From NCBI GenBank assembly GCA_900550925.1, contig URTU01000046.1, positions 1 to 14,803 on the forward strand: a stretch of DNA of 14,803 bases, written 5' to 3'. This document shows, piece after piece, positions 6,123-13,337 of this stretch; within the stretch, counting starts at the first letter, position 1; the number at the start of each line of letters is the position of its first letter. Both the position numbers and the translations under genes were made by a program. The notes under the pieces are model-generated. The model worked only from the letters and a program-made list of their open reading frames with translations. It was not told the DNA's origin and ran no database searches. This stretch comes from an uncultured Alistipes sp. (GTDB lineage: Bacteria > Bacteroidota > Bacteroidia > Bacteroidales > Rikenellaceae).

Positions 6123-7043
6123 TCATACCGATGCGGAGACGGCTGCCGGTGTCGAATCGAGCATGGGCTGACTGTCGTCGGGCGTGTCGCTGCGATGGCG
6201 ATGGCGGTAACCTGCCGGAGTATAGTCATAGGTCTTCTTGAAGAGCTTGATGAAGTGCGACGTATTGGGGAATGCACACTCGTTGCCGATCTCCGAGACC
6301 GACTTGTTGGTCGAAATCAACAGCAGCCGTGCATGCATGAGGCGTTGTTTGATGAACCAGCGGTGGGGCGGTTCGAAGTAGTGCTTCTTGAACTCCTTTT
6401 TGAACGAGGTGAGCGAGCGGTTGCACAACCGGGCCAGGTCGTTGATGGCGATGTCGTCGAAGATGTGCGCGAAGACGATCTGTTCGAAACTCTCTTTCGC
6501 GCTGTCGGCATTGGCCATTATCTTGCTTTTGATGCAGTTGTCCTCCTGCGAGACGATCAGGTAGATCAGTTCGGTCATCTTGAGGTTTTCGGCGGTTTCG
6601 TCGTGGGTGAAGAGTTCGTCCTTGATATACTGGTTTGTGGTCGAGAAGAAGTTTCGGATGTTGTTCGAGGCGGGATATATGACGTGTGAACTTTCGCGGC
6701 AGTTGTCGCAGGAGTGGTTGTTGACGATCTCCATCTGGTATGTGAGGCTGAGTTGCGAGAGGATGCGGGCGAGCTGGGCCGGTGTGTAGTAGAAGATGAT
6801 CTGTTCGAACGGTTTTCCGTTTTCGGGGATATCTTCTATGTAGTGGTGGCCGGCGTTGAGGAAGAATATGTCTCCGCGGTTGACCTGGTGCCGGATATCG
6901 CCGTCGTAGATATACTTCTTGCCGCGGAGGACGTATCCTATTCCGTGTCTGGTGAGGTTGTAGGATTGGATACCGTTGCGGTAGGGTTGGACATACTTGG
7001 CGATTACGGGTTGTTGAACGGATGGAGTAAAATGGTTGACCAT
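6123..7043 (-). CDS. AraC-family transcriptional regulator
   Basis: A 306-aa protein on the minus strand, start ATG at 7041-7043. The N-terminal 100 residues fit a small cupin-like ligand-sensing domain (GIGYVLRGKKYIYDGD, then NRGDIFFLNAG). The C-terminal region has the two AraC helix-turn-helices. The first is at about 199-219 (INDLARLCNRSLTSFKKEFKK); the second at about 248-269 (SVSEIGNECAFPNTSHFIKLFKK), followed by the family's closing YTPAGYR. The tail after 280 is a short unstructured, acidic and Ser/Ala-rich extension. Such proteins bind DNA as activators or repressors in response to a metabolite. The target is unknown: no catabolic or transport gene sits beside it. Cys112 and Cys115 sit in a SCDNC segment between the domains. 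Transcription is likely from the promoter at 7106-7137. Confidence 0.9.
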   Translation of the reverse strand: MVNHFTPSVQQPVIAKYVQPYRNGIQSYNLTRHGIGYVLRGKKYIYDGDIRHQVNRGDIFFLNAGHHYIEDIPENGKPFEQIIFYYTPAQLARILSQLSLTYQMEIVNNHSCDNCRESSHVIYPASNNIRNFFSTTNQYIKDELFTHDETAENLKMTELIYLIVSQEDNCIKSKIMANADSAKESFEQIVFAHIFDDIAINDLARLCNRSLTSFKKEFKKHYFEPPHRWFIKQRLMHARLLLISTNKSVSEIGNECAFPNTSHFIKLFKKTYDYTPAGYRHRHRSDTPDDSQPMLDSTPAAVSASV

Positions 7044-7377
7044 AGTAGCTTGAATTTATGATTAGGTAAAATATGTTTGATAGCTTTCGGCTTAATTATG
7101 CGGATCAAAAATACAATATAAAATTGAAATAAACAAGATATTTTTATTTGGCACCCTGTGTTGGATGTAAGACGCCGTGTAAATAATAAAATATTGATTA
7201 TAATGTAAATATGAATGATAATTTGGCTGGATTGGCTCAAAATAGCGCAAATGGACACGGGTTTATATGTATAAATATTATATTGTAAAATCCGATTGTG
7301 CTACGACAAGGGCCCGTATGGAGCTGCAATCAGCCCCGTTCGACCCGTTGCACATGGTCCCGAATAGGCCGTTCGGA
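7044..7377. other. Non-coding stretch upstream of the araC-type gene
   Basis: About 330 bp, mostly AT-rich, between the araC-type start and the stop of the membrane-protein gene. It holds the promoter candidate at 7106-7137. Two exact copies of TGTAAATA (7178-7185 and 7204-7211) lie 26 bp apart on the same strand and could be regulator half-sites. The right third (7290-7377) is GC-richer and shows no convincing terminator for the membrane-protein gene. No small gene is evident. Confidence 0.5.
7106..7137 (-). promoter_or_regulatory. Candidate promoter for the araC-type gene
   Basis: On the minus strand, TATTTTTG (7106-7113) matches the Bacteroidota -7 element TAnnTTTG exactly. CTTG (7134-7137) lies 20 bp upstream and gives the TTG core of the -33 element. 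The implied start gives a leader of about 55 nt. The match is by eye. Confidence 0.5.
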
Positions 7378-8352
7378 TCAATGAATGGCAATCGTACAGA
7401 GCGAGAGTGTCAGTATCGCCGTGTATAATGACAGGGAAATGCGCGTATCGACGTGCGTGAAGAAGACGGGCATGATGACGGAACACGGAATCGCGGTCAG
7501 GGCCAGCGAACAGATGTCATGCCCAGGCAGAAGTGCCGACAGCATCGTCAATACGAATATGAATATGTTGAAAAGCTGTATCCTTCGAGCCCTGAACTTG
7601 AATCCGCCGGCCGACGTGGCATAGATGCCTGTTGCCATGAGCAGCGTGAAGAGTATGACTCCCAGCAGGATGAGTTCCGGCATCGGGATGTTGCCGAAGA
7701 GCGAGTATCCTGACGGGGCGTATATTGCGGCAACGGTCATCTCGGCCAGGTAGCCGAAGTCGTATCCGGCGGCCCAGTATATGTAGCTTGCCATGAGGGT
7801 GGGCAGTGCGAGTCCGACGATTGCGGACGGGAGCTCTCGGGCCGGGCGGTTGAAGAGGAATATCATGGCGGGCATGAGCAGGAGCAGTGTTGCGGTGGGG
7901 GCGTAGATCAGCGGCAGGAGGCCGAGGTAGAACGACCCGCGGAATATTTCGCCGAAACGGTAGCTGCGTTTGAAACCATGTTCATAGCAGATGCATGTCT
8001 GCAGGAGCAGTGTCATGCAGATCCAGTTCCGCAGCCAGGCCTCGCCGTTGAATATCATGCAGGCCATGATCGTAAACAGGATCATGGTAATGTATGTTCG
8101 GCGGACATGCAGTTCGTATCGCACCGTTGTACGGGTGGCCATGTATGCGCAGTAGAGTGCCGCGGCGATGACGATGATTAGGGCCGGTACGGGGAATGAG
8201 ACCTGCAGGTTGTCGATGATCTGGCCGATTGGAGTGGCTGGGGATGCTGGGGTGGCATGTAGCGGAAGCCCGAATGCAAAACCGATCCCGGTCAGCACCA
8301 GCGACGATGCCAATACCAACGGGAACGGTTGACGTGTTATATCGAGTTTCAT
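7378..8352 (-). CDS. Polytopic membrane protein of unknown function
   Basis: A 324-aa minus-strand protein with about ten hydrophobic segments. Clear ones include PFPLVLASSLVLTGIGFAFG (9-28), PVPALIIVIAAALYCAYMA (54-72), YITMILFTIMACMIFNG and PELILLGVILFTLLMATGIY. It has short loops, no visible catalytic or transporter signature, and little charge outside the loops. I do not recognise the family with certainty; small DUF6427-like Bacteroidota membrane proteins are one possibility. It starts 63 bp after the purD stop on the same strand, with an 8-bp hairpin but no T run between, so it may be co-transcribed with purD. Confidence 0.72.
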   Translation of the reverse strand: MKLDITRQPFPLVLASSLVLTGIGFAFGLPLHATPASPATPIGQIIDNLQVSFPVPALIIVIAAALYCAYMATRTTVRYELHVRRTYITMILFTIMACMIFNGEAWLRNWICMTLLLQTCICYEHGFKRSYRFGEIFRGSFYLGLLPLIYAPTATLLLLMPAMIFLFNRPARELPSAIVGLALPTLMASYIYWAAGYDFGYLAEMTVAAIYAPSGYSLFGNIPMPELILLGVILFTLLMATGIYATSAGGFKFRARRIQLFNIFIFVLTMLSALLPGHDICSLALTAIPCSVIMPVFFTHVDTRISLSLYTAILTLSLCTIAIH

Positions 8353-8367
8353 GATTCGGTAGTGAGG

Positions 8368-8395
8368 GTGCCGTATGTGTATGTGTTTACGGCAC
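8368..8395. repeat. Hairpin between purD and the membrane-protein gene
   Basis: GTGCCGTA (8368-8375) and TACGGCAC (8388-8395) form a perfect 8-bp stem around a 12-nt loop. No T run follows on either strand, so it is not a standard terminator. It lies in the 63-bp gap between two minus-strand genes, where it could act in mRNA processing or stability. Function is inferred only from position. Confidence 0.55.
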
Positions 8396-8415
8396 GGGCA
8401 CCGACCGTAATCGGG

Positions 8416-9717
8416 TTACGGTTTCATGAGATCCTGCCCGATGTCGCGGCGGAAATATTTTCCTTCGTATTCTATTTCGGCGATACGGCTGTAGCTCTTG
8501 TCGAGTGCTGCCTGTATTGATTCGGCGAGCGAGGTTACGGCCAGGACGCGGCCGCCGCTGGTGACCGTATGGCCGTCCCTGGATGTGGCGCCGGCATAGA
8601 ATATGGTTGTATCGGGGTCGGACGGGGAGTCGAGACCTTCGATTATTTTGCCTTTGGGGTATGCTTCGGGGTATCCGCCCGAGACGCAGACGACCGTAAC
8701 GGCCGTACGCGGGTCGATTTCGAGCCGGCAGGTGTCGAGGTGTCCGAAGGCGATGCCTTCGAATAGTTCGAGGATATCGCTGGTGATTCGCGGCAGGACG
8801 ACTTCGGTTTCGGGGTCGCCCATTCGGACGTTGTATTCGATGACGTAGGGGTCTCCGCCGACATTCATCAGGCCGATGAAGAGGAAGCCCTTGTATTCGA
8901 TATTCTCTTGGGCGAGTCCTTTTATTGTAGGCTGCACGATGCGCTCCTCGACCTTTCGCATGAACTGTTCATCGGCGAACGGGACCGGAGATACGGCACC
9001 CATGCCGCCGGTGTTGAGGCCCGTGTCGCCCTCGCCGATACGTTTGTAGTCTTTGGCCGTGGGGAGGATCTTGTAGTTTTTGCCGTCGGTAGCCACAAAG
9101 ACCGAGCATTCGATGCCGCTCAGGAACTCCTCGATGACCACGCGGGAGCCGGCGATGCCGAACTTCCCGTCGAACATTGCGGCGAGTTCCTTTTTTGCGG
9201 CGTCGAGGTTGTCGAGGATCACGACGCCCTTACCGGCTGCGAGCCCGTCGGCCTTGAGTACGAAAGGCGGTTTTATTGTTTCGAGGAAGGCCTGAGCCTC
9301 TTCGAGGTTTGCTTTGCCGAAGGAGCGGAATGCGGCGGTCGGGATTCCGTGGCGGGACATGAATGTCTTGGCGAACTCCTTGCTGCCTTCGAGGCGTGCG
9401 CCCTGGCTTGAGGGGCCGATGACGGGGATATGGTATATTTCGCTGTCGCTGTGGAAATAGTCGACGATACCCTTTACGAGCGGGTCTTCGGGGCCCACGA
9501 CCACCAGATTGATATTGTTCCGCAGGACGAACTGTTTGATGGGTCCGAAGTCAACGGGCGAGAGGTCGACGTTTGTTCCGTCGGCAGCCGTACCGGCATT
9601 TCCGGGGGCGATATATAGGTTTGCGGTTCTGGGGCTTCGGGCGATGCTGTGGGCGAAAGCGTGTTCGCGGCCGCCCGAACCGAGCAGCAGAATATTTACT
9701 GACTGAGGCAGTTTCAT
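8416..9717 (-). CDS. purD: Phosphoribosylamine-glycine ligase (GAR synthetase)
   Basis: A 433-aa enzyme of purine synthesis: it joins 5-phosphoribosylamine and glycine with ATP to form glycinamide ribonucleotide, in the cytoplasm. Family motifs are intact. LLGSGGREHA (11-20) opens the N-domain. GPEDPL (75-80) and KADGLAAGKGVVIL (155-168) give the nucleotide-binding ATP-grasp fold. NTGGMGAVSP (235-244) and EYNVRMGDPETE (294-305) complete the active site. Length is normal. I chose ATG 9717 (MKLPQSVNILLLGSGG) over the frame's ATG at 9744, because the latter lies inside the promoter-like element at 9744-9773. Strong by family signature. Confidence 0.96.
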   Translation of the reverse strand: MKLPQSVNILLLGSGGREHAFAHSIARSPRTANLYIAPGNAGTAADGTNVDLSPVDFGPIKQFVLRNNINLVVVGPEDPLVKGIVDYFHSDSEIYHIPVIGPSSQGARLEGSKEFAKTFMSRHGIPTAAFRSFGKANLEEAQAFLETIKPPFVLKADGLAAGKGVVILDNLDAAKKELAAMFDGKFGIAGSRVVIEEFLSGIECSVFVATDGKNYKILPTAKDYKRIGEGDTGLNTGGMGAVSPVPFADEQFMRKVEERIVQPTIKGLAQENIEYKGFLFIGLMNVGGDPYVIEYNVRMGDPETEVVLPRITSDILELFEGIAFGHLDTCRLEIDPRTAVTVVCVSGGYPEAYPKGKIIEGLDSPSDPDTTIFYAGATSRDGHTVTSGGRVLAVTSLAESIQAALDKSYSRIAEIEYEGKYFRRDIGQDLMKP

Positions 9718-9743
9718 AACGTATGATTTGTTTTTGAGCAACA

Positions 9744-9773
9744 CAAATATAACAATTAAATCGATAACACAAA
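9744..9773 (-). promoter_or_regulatory. Candidate purD promoter
   Basis: On the minus strand, TATATTTG (9744-9751) is an exact TAnnTTTG element, and TTTG (9770-9773) sits 18 bp upstream, close to the usual spacing. The transcript would begin about 20 nt before the purD ATG at 9717. This supports the internal start chosen for purD. Confidence 0.6.
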
Positions 9774-9926
9774 AAAGGTTTTGCGGGGGTGCCGTGACGT
9801 CGGAATGGGCTTGTGGAGGCCATTCTGTTCATATACAGCGGCTTCTGTGGTTGTAGCGGCGGTCGTTCGGAACGGTATGTTTGGCATTTCGGGCAGCCGC
9901 ATGTGGGTCGTAATCATGGCGGACCG

Positions 9927-9957
9927 TTGTAATAGTTGAAAAAAAGAGCTAAATTTG
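9927..9957 (+). promoter_or_regulatory. Candidate tdk promoter
   Basis: TAAATTTG (9950-9957) matches TAnnTTTG exactly, with TTG (9927-9929) 20 bp upstream. Transcription would begin near 9964, just ahead of the first plausible tdk ATG at 9985, which rules out the TTG 9955 start. Confidence 0.55.
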
Positions 9958-9984
9958 GCCTATCTGAAAAAATTTTTGATCGAT

Positions 9985-10563
9985 ATGTTTTTGGAAAATG
10001 CCAGCCGCAAGGGTTGGATCGAAGTGATATGCGGATCGATGTTTTCGGGCAAGACCGAGGAGCTGATCCGCCGGCTCAAGCGGGCGCAGTTCGCCAACCA
10101 GCGGGTCGAGATATTCAAACCGCAGATAGACGTGCGCTATTCGGTCGATGAACTGGTTTCGCACGATGCCAACGCCATACGTTCAACGCCGGTCGAATCG
10201 CCGGGAAACATCCTGCTGATGGCGGCCGATGTCGACGTTGTCGGGATCGACGAGGCCCAGTTTTTCGATAACAGCATCGTGGATGTCTGCTGCCAGCTGG
10301 CCGACAGCGGTGTTCGGGTGATCGTGGCGGGTCTGGATATGGATTATACGGGACGGCCGTTCGGGCCGATGCCGATGCTGATGGCCACGGCCGAATATGT
10401 GACCAAGGTACATGCCATCTGTGTCCGCTGCGGCAACCTGGCCCACCATTCGCACCGCCTGACGGCCGATGACAAACTGGTGGTCCTGGGTGAGAAGGAT
10501 GCCTATGAGCCGATCTGCCGCCACTGTTTCCGACAGCTGGTCGGGCGGGAGTGGGACAAGTAG
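9985..10563 (+). CDS. tdk: Thymidine kinase (type II, zinc-binding)
   Basis: A 192-aa salvage enzyme that phosphorylates thymidine to dTMP with ATP. The P-loop GSMFSGKT is at 17-24. VVGIDEAQFF (85-94) carries the Walker B motif and catalytic Glu90. A lasso-type segment (about 121-142) precedes the zinc cysteines: Cys146/Cys149 (CVRC) and Cys178/Cys181 (CRHC). This is the tetrameric, feedback-inhibited TK family that is common in bacteria. Length is typical. The frame opens earlier with TTG at 9955, but that codon lies inside the promoter candidate, so ATG 9985 is preferred. The nearest upstream gene, purD, is divergent. Confidence 0.95.
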   Translation: MFLENASRKGWIEVICGSMFSGKTEELIRRLKRAQFANQRVEIFKPQIDVRYSVDELVSHDANAIRSTPVESPGNILLMAADVDVVGIDEAQFFDNSIVDVCCQLADSGVRVIVAGLDMDYTGRPFGPMPMLMATAEYVTKVHAICVRCGNLAHHSHRLTADDKLVVLGEKDAYEPICRHCFRQLVGREWDK

Positions 10564-10811
10564 TCGGCTCCGGTACGGATTGGAGCGGGGGGGGGGAGAC
10601 CGGTGTCGTGTCGATCTGAGTTGAACTCGCGCTGCTGTTTGCCTGGGGAAGGTGAATTGCCGGTGCCGGTCTTTTTACGGTTGAGAGGCTCTGCTGTGTG
10701 TACTGTCAGTCCGCTGGTCTGTTGATGAGAATGCCGCCTGCGACGGAAGTCATCATGCTGGCGGATGAGTTGCTGAGATGCGGAGAGGTGCCGCAATTAT
10801 CTTGCAAAACA
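10564..10811. other. Non-coding stretch between convergent genes
   Basis: About 250 bp (308 bp counting the terminator) between tdk and the DHOD-like gene. Besides the G10 run, a weak long-range match AGACCGG ... CCGGTCT (stem arms about 10597-10603 and 10666-10672, then five T counting from 10672) is visible, but its loop is over 60 nt. I see no gene. Confidence 0.5.
10587..10596 (+). repeat. Run of ten G after tdk
   Basis: A G10 homopolymer starts 23 bp after the tdk stop codon, in non-coding DNA. Runs of this length are prone to slipped-strand mispairing and sequencing error. No promoter or coding frame depends on it as far as I can see. Confidence 0.8.
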
Positions 10812-10849
10812 AAACCCTGCCTACGGTGTTGATGCCGTCGGCAGGGTTT
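10812..10849. terminator. Bidirectional terminator between tdk and the DHOD-like gene
   Basis: AAACCCTGCC (10812-10821) pairs with GGCAGGGTTT (10840-10849). Inside, ACGG pairs with CCGT past one mismatch, closing an 8-nt loop. T-rich sequence follows on the plus strand (TTGTTTT after 10850) and on the minus strand (TTTTGTTTT). It sits between convergent genes, 22 bp from the end of the minus-strand one, so it probably stops transcripts from both sides. Confidence 0.8.
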
Positions 10850-10871
10850 GTTGTTTTCGTGGTTTTTCGAA

Positions 10872-11843
10872 CTATTCGTGCGGGAAGAACTTCATGTACT
10901 GTACGCGTTCGGCCAGTGGCGAATCCCAGTTGTGCATGTCGAGCTTTCCGCGCCACTCGTCGATGGTGTTGAACCCGTGGCGGATGGCCCACTTGTCGAT
11001 AGTCTCGTTCATCTTTCCGATCACCTCGTAACCGCCCAGGTGGATTGCCGTGCAGATCTGTACGGCATCGGCACCGCAGAGGATCGCCTTGACGGCATCT
11101 TCGCCGGTATGTACTCCGGTCGAGACGGCGATATCGAGCTTGGGCAGGGCTGCCGAGCAGATTGCCGTGGTGCGCAGTACGTTGCGGAGCTCTTCGGAGC
11201 GGCTGTAGGGCGAGCTTTCGATGAAAGCCATTCGTTCGATGTCGATGTCGGGCTCGAAGAAGCGGTTGAAGAGTACGATACCCTTTGCACCGGCGGCTGC
11301 GAGTGCGTCGGCCGTGGCCACGACATTGGTGAGGCGCATGGTGAGTTTGACCGATACGGGGATCTTGACGGCTGCCGTAACCCGTTTTACGATATTGGCG
11401 TACGAGGCCTCGAGTTCGGCGGCTGTTGCGTGGCGGTTGGCGGCGAGGATGAAGACGTTGAGTTCGAGGGCGTCGGCGCCGGCTGCGGCCATCGACGATG
11501 CATATTCGACCCATTCGCCCTCGGCGCCGATACAGTTGATGCTGGCGATGACGGGGATGTCGCATCTTGATTTTGCATCGCCGATCAGGTTGAGGAACTG
11601 GGCCTTGTAGTCGTCGCCCAGATATCGGCGCAGATATTCGTCGGTATCGCCGAATGGAGATTCGTAGGCCTTTGCCATCGAGTCGGCCTGGTGAACGATC
11701 TGCTCCTCGAATATCGATTTGAGCACGACGGCTCCGGCACCCGATGCGGCGCAACGCACTATGTTGTCGGCCGAAGCGGTATAGGGCGAGCTGCTCACGA
11801 TGATCGGTGACTGGATGTCGAGTCCGAGATATTTTGCTTTCAT
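10872..11843 (-). CDS. Dihydroorotate dehydrogenase-like FMN protein
   Basis: A 323-aa TIM-barrel flavoprotein, start ATG 11841-11843 (MKAKYLGLDIQSPIIV). An in-frame ATG 24 codons upstream lies in the promoter region. Class-1-type DHOD landmarks are present: AVVLKS (38-43), VKLT (165-168), STGVHTGEDA (241-250) and GADAVQICTA (257-266). The catalytic loop differs: ELNVFIL (127-133) replaces the ELNxSCPN-type segment that carries the active Cys/Ser base, so a true pyrimidine dehydrogenase role is doubtful. This matches the group usually annotated 'dihydroorotate dehydrogenase-like protein' in Bacteroidales. It follows pyrC on the same strand after 99 bp, but has its own promoter candidate. Substrate unknown. 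Confidence 0.85.
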   Translation of the reverse strand: MKAKYLGLDIQSPIIVSSSPYTASADNIVRCAASGAGAVVLKSIFEEQIVHQADSMAKAYESPFGDTDEYLRRYLGDDYKAQFLNLIGDAKSRCDIPVIASINCIGAEGEWVEYASSMAAAGADALELNVFILAANRHATAAELEASYANIVKRVTAAVKIPVSVKLTMRLTNVVATADALAAAGAKGIVLFNRFFEPDIDIERMAFIESSPYSRSEELRNVLRTTAICSAALPKLDIAVSTGVHTGEDAVKAILCGADAVQICTAIHLGGYEVIGKMNETIDKWAIRHGFNTIDEWRGKLDMHNWDSPLAERVQYMKFFPHE

Positions 11844-11884
11844 GTCTGTAAAGTATTTTGAAATTGAAACTTTGTTTCGGATAC

Positions 11885-11916
11885 CAATATTAGTCAAATT
11901 TGATGAATCATCCAAA
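11885..11916 (-). promoter_or_regulatory. Candidate promoter for the DHOD-like gene
   Basis: On the minus strand, TAATATTG (11885-11892) fits TAnnTTTG with one mismatch, and TTTG (11913-11916) is 20 bp upstream. The leader would be about 35 nt. If real, the DHOD-like gene can be transcribed separately from pyrC. Confidence 0.42.
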
Positions 11917-11942
11917 TATCATGAGTATTTAGTTGTTACGGC

Positions 11943-13286
11943 TCATCTTCGCGGGGAGAATTCGAGCCTTTCGCCGCGGATGTCGGGGTCGACACGTCCG
12001 TTTTCGAAGACCTTGCGGCCGTTGACGAGGGTGAGCACTACCGAGCAGGCGAGACGGCAGCCCTCGAAGGGAGACCAGCCGCATTTATATAAAAGGTTGT
12101 CGCGCGAGACGGTTTGCGGGCGTTGCGGATCGACGATGACGATGTCGGCATGGTATCCGCTGCGCAGGAATCCGCGGCCGACAACTCCGTACCGCAGGGC
12201 GGGGGCGTGGCACATCTTTTCGACGACCTTTTCCTTGCTCCAGAGTCCCTGTGCGGCGAGAGTGAGCATCGCCGGCAGCGAGTGTTGGATCGACGGGCCG
12301 CCCGACGGAGCCGACCAGTAGGGTTGGGACTTCTCCTCGAGGGTGTGCGGGGCATGGTCCGTGGCCACGATGTCGACCTTGTCGTTGACGATCCCCTGTC
12401 GCAGGGCATCGCGGTCTTCGATGCTCTTGATCGCCGGGTTCCATTTTATGCGGTTGCCGTATGCGGCGTAGTCGCGGTCACTGAACCAAAGGTGGTGTAC
12501 GCATACCTCGGCCGTGATGGCCTTGCCTTCGACGGGGCCGCTTTCGAAGAGCGAGAGCTCGCGGGCGGTGCTGAGGTGCAGGACGTTGAGCTGTGCCTGA
12601 TAGCGGTCGGCAAGTTCCACGGCGCGGGCCGTCGAGATGTAGCAGGCCTCGGCGTCGCGGATGAGCGGGTGGATTGATGCGGGGGCATCGTCACCGTAAC
12701 GGTTTCGGAACTCCGCCATGCGGGCGCGGATACGGGCCTCGTCCTCGCAATGCGTGGTCACGACAACAGGCGAGGTGTCGAATATCGCCGCCAGAGCATG
12801 TGTATCGTCGACGAGCATGTTTCCTGTCGAGGAGCCCATGAAGACCTTGACACCGCAGACGTGCCGCGGGTCGACCCGGGCCACCTCTTTCCCGTTGTCG
12901 TTTGTGGCGCCGAGGTAGAACGAATAGTTTGCCGACGATGTGCGGGCTGCAGTTTCGAACTTCTGTTCCAGCAGGTCGAGGGTTACGGTCGGGGGCTTGA
13001 CGTTTGGCATGTCCATGAAGGAGGTGACTCCGCCTGCCACGGCCGCCGCCGATTCCGAGGCTATGTCGGCCTTGTAGGTGAGTCCGGGCTCTCGGAAATG
13101 GACCTGGTCGTCGATTGCGCCGGGCAGCACCCAGCACCCCGAGGCATCGATGCGTTCGCCGTCGAACGGGCCTTCGAATGCTCCTTCGGCGACGGTTTCG
13201 ATCACGCCGTTTCGGACGATGATATATCCGTTGTAGCTGCGGCCCTCGTTTACGATGAGGCCGCCGTGAATCAAAATTGACGACAT
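11943..13286 (-). CDS. pyrC: Dihydroorotase
   Basis: A 447-aa amidohydrolase catalysing the ring closure of carbamoyl aspartate to dihydroorotate in pyrimidine synthesis. Visible active-site residues: QVHFREPG (61-68, with His63), the likely carbamylated Lys147 in GVKVFMGSSTG, His179 (TTHCEDE), His237 (LHLST) and Asp310 (ATDHAPH). Length and order fit the long, Bacteroidota-type dihydroorotase, close in pattern to the Porphyromonas gingivalis enzyme as I remember it. The usual HxH metal motif reads QxH (Gln61, His63), a variation I recall in that Bacteroidota group. The start at ATG 13284-13286 (MSSILIHGGLIVNEG) leaves only a short leader from the promoter candidate at 13306-13313. It is transcribed divergently from the next gene. 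Confidence 0.93.
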   Translation of the reverse strand: MSSILIHGGLIVNEGRSYNGYIIVRNGVIETVAEGAFEGPFDGERIDASGCWVLPGAIDDQVHFREPGLTYKADIASESAAAVAGGVTSFMDMPNVKPPTVTLDLLEQKFETAARTSSANYSFYLGATNDNGKEVARVDPRHVCGVKVFMGSSTGNMLVDDTHALAAIFDTSPVVVTTHCEDEARIRARMAEFRNRYGDDAPASIHPLIRDAEACYISTARAVELADRYQAQLNVLHLSTARELSLFESGPVEGKAITAEVCVHHLWFSDRDYAAYGNRIKWNPAIKSIEDRDALRQGIVNDKVDIVATDHAPHTLEEKSQPYWSAPSGGPSIQHSLPAMLTLAAQGLWSKEKVVEKMCHAPALRYGVVGRGFLRSGYHADIVIVDPQRPQTVSRDNLLYKCGWSPFEGCRLACSVVLTLVNGRKVFENGRVDPDIRGERLEFSPRR

Positions 13287-13305
13287 AGGCGTACTTTTCT
13301 ATCGG

Positions 13306-13322
13306 CAAAATTAATACTTTTG
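13306..13322. promoter_or_regulatory. Back-to-back -7 elements of a divergent promoter
   Basis: TAATTTTG on the minus strand (13306-13313) and TACTTTTG on the plus strand (13315-13322) both match TAnnTTTG and are separated by one base. They point to pyrC and to the FAD-protein gene. The implied leaders are about 10 nt on each side. The -33 elements are weak: a minus-strand TTG lies 22 bp upstream, and none is clear on the plus side. Confidence 0.5.
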
Positions 13323-13337
13323 CAGAAAAAAAGAGCA

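Noticed and set aside
5935..6126. A 63-aa minus-strand frame after the araC-type gene
   Set aside because: It overlaps the end of the araC-type gene, is mostly Arg/Ser/Pro, then reads into the AT-rich block; no family.
9955..9984. TTG start giving tdk ten more residues
   Set aside because: The codon lies within the TAAATTTG promoter element, so it would precede the transcript start; ATG 9985 gives the family-typical length.
10597..10676. AGACCGG ... CCGGTCT followed by T run as a tdk terminator
   Set aside because: The loop would exceed 60 nt with only seven paired bases; the hairpin at 10812-10849 is far stronger.
10753..11754. A 333-aa Arg-rich minus-strand frame over the DHOD-like gene
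   Set aside because: It is a different frame of the same strand as a clear flavoprotein gene and contains the terminator; composition marks it as a shadow.
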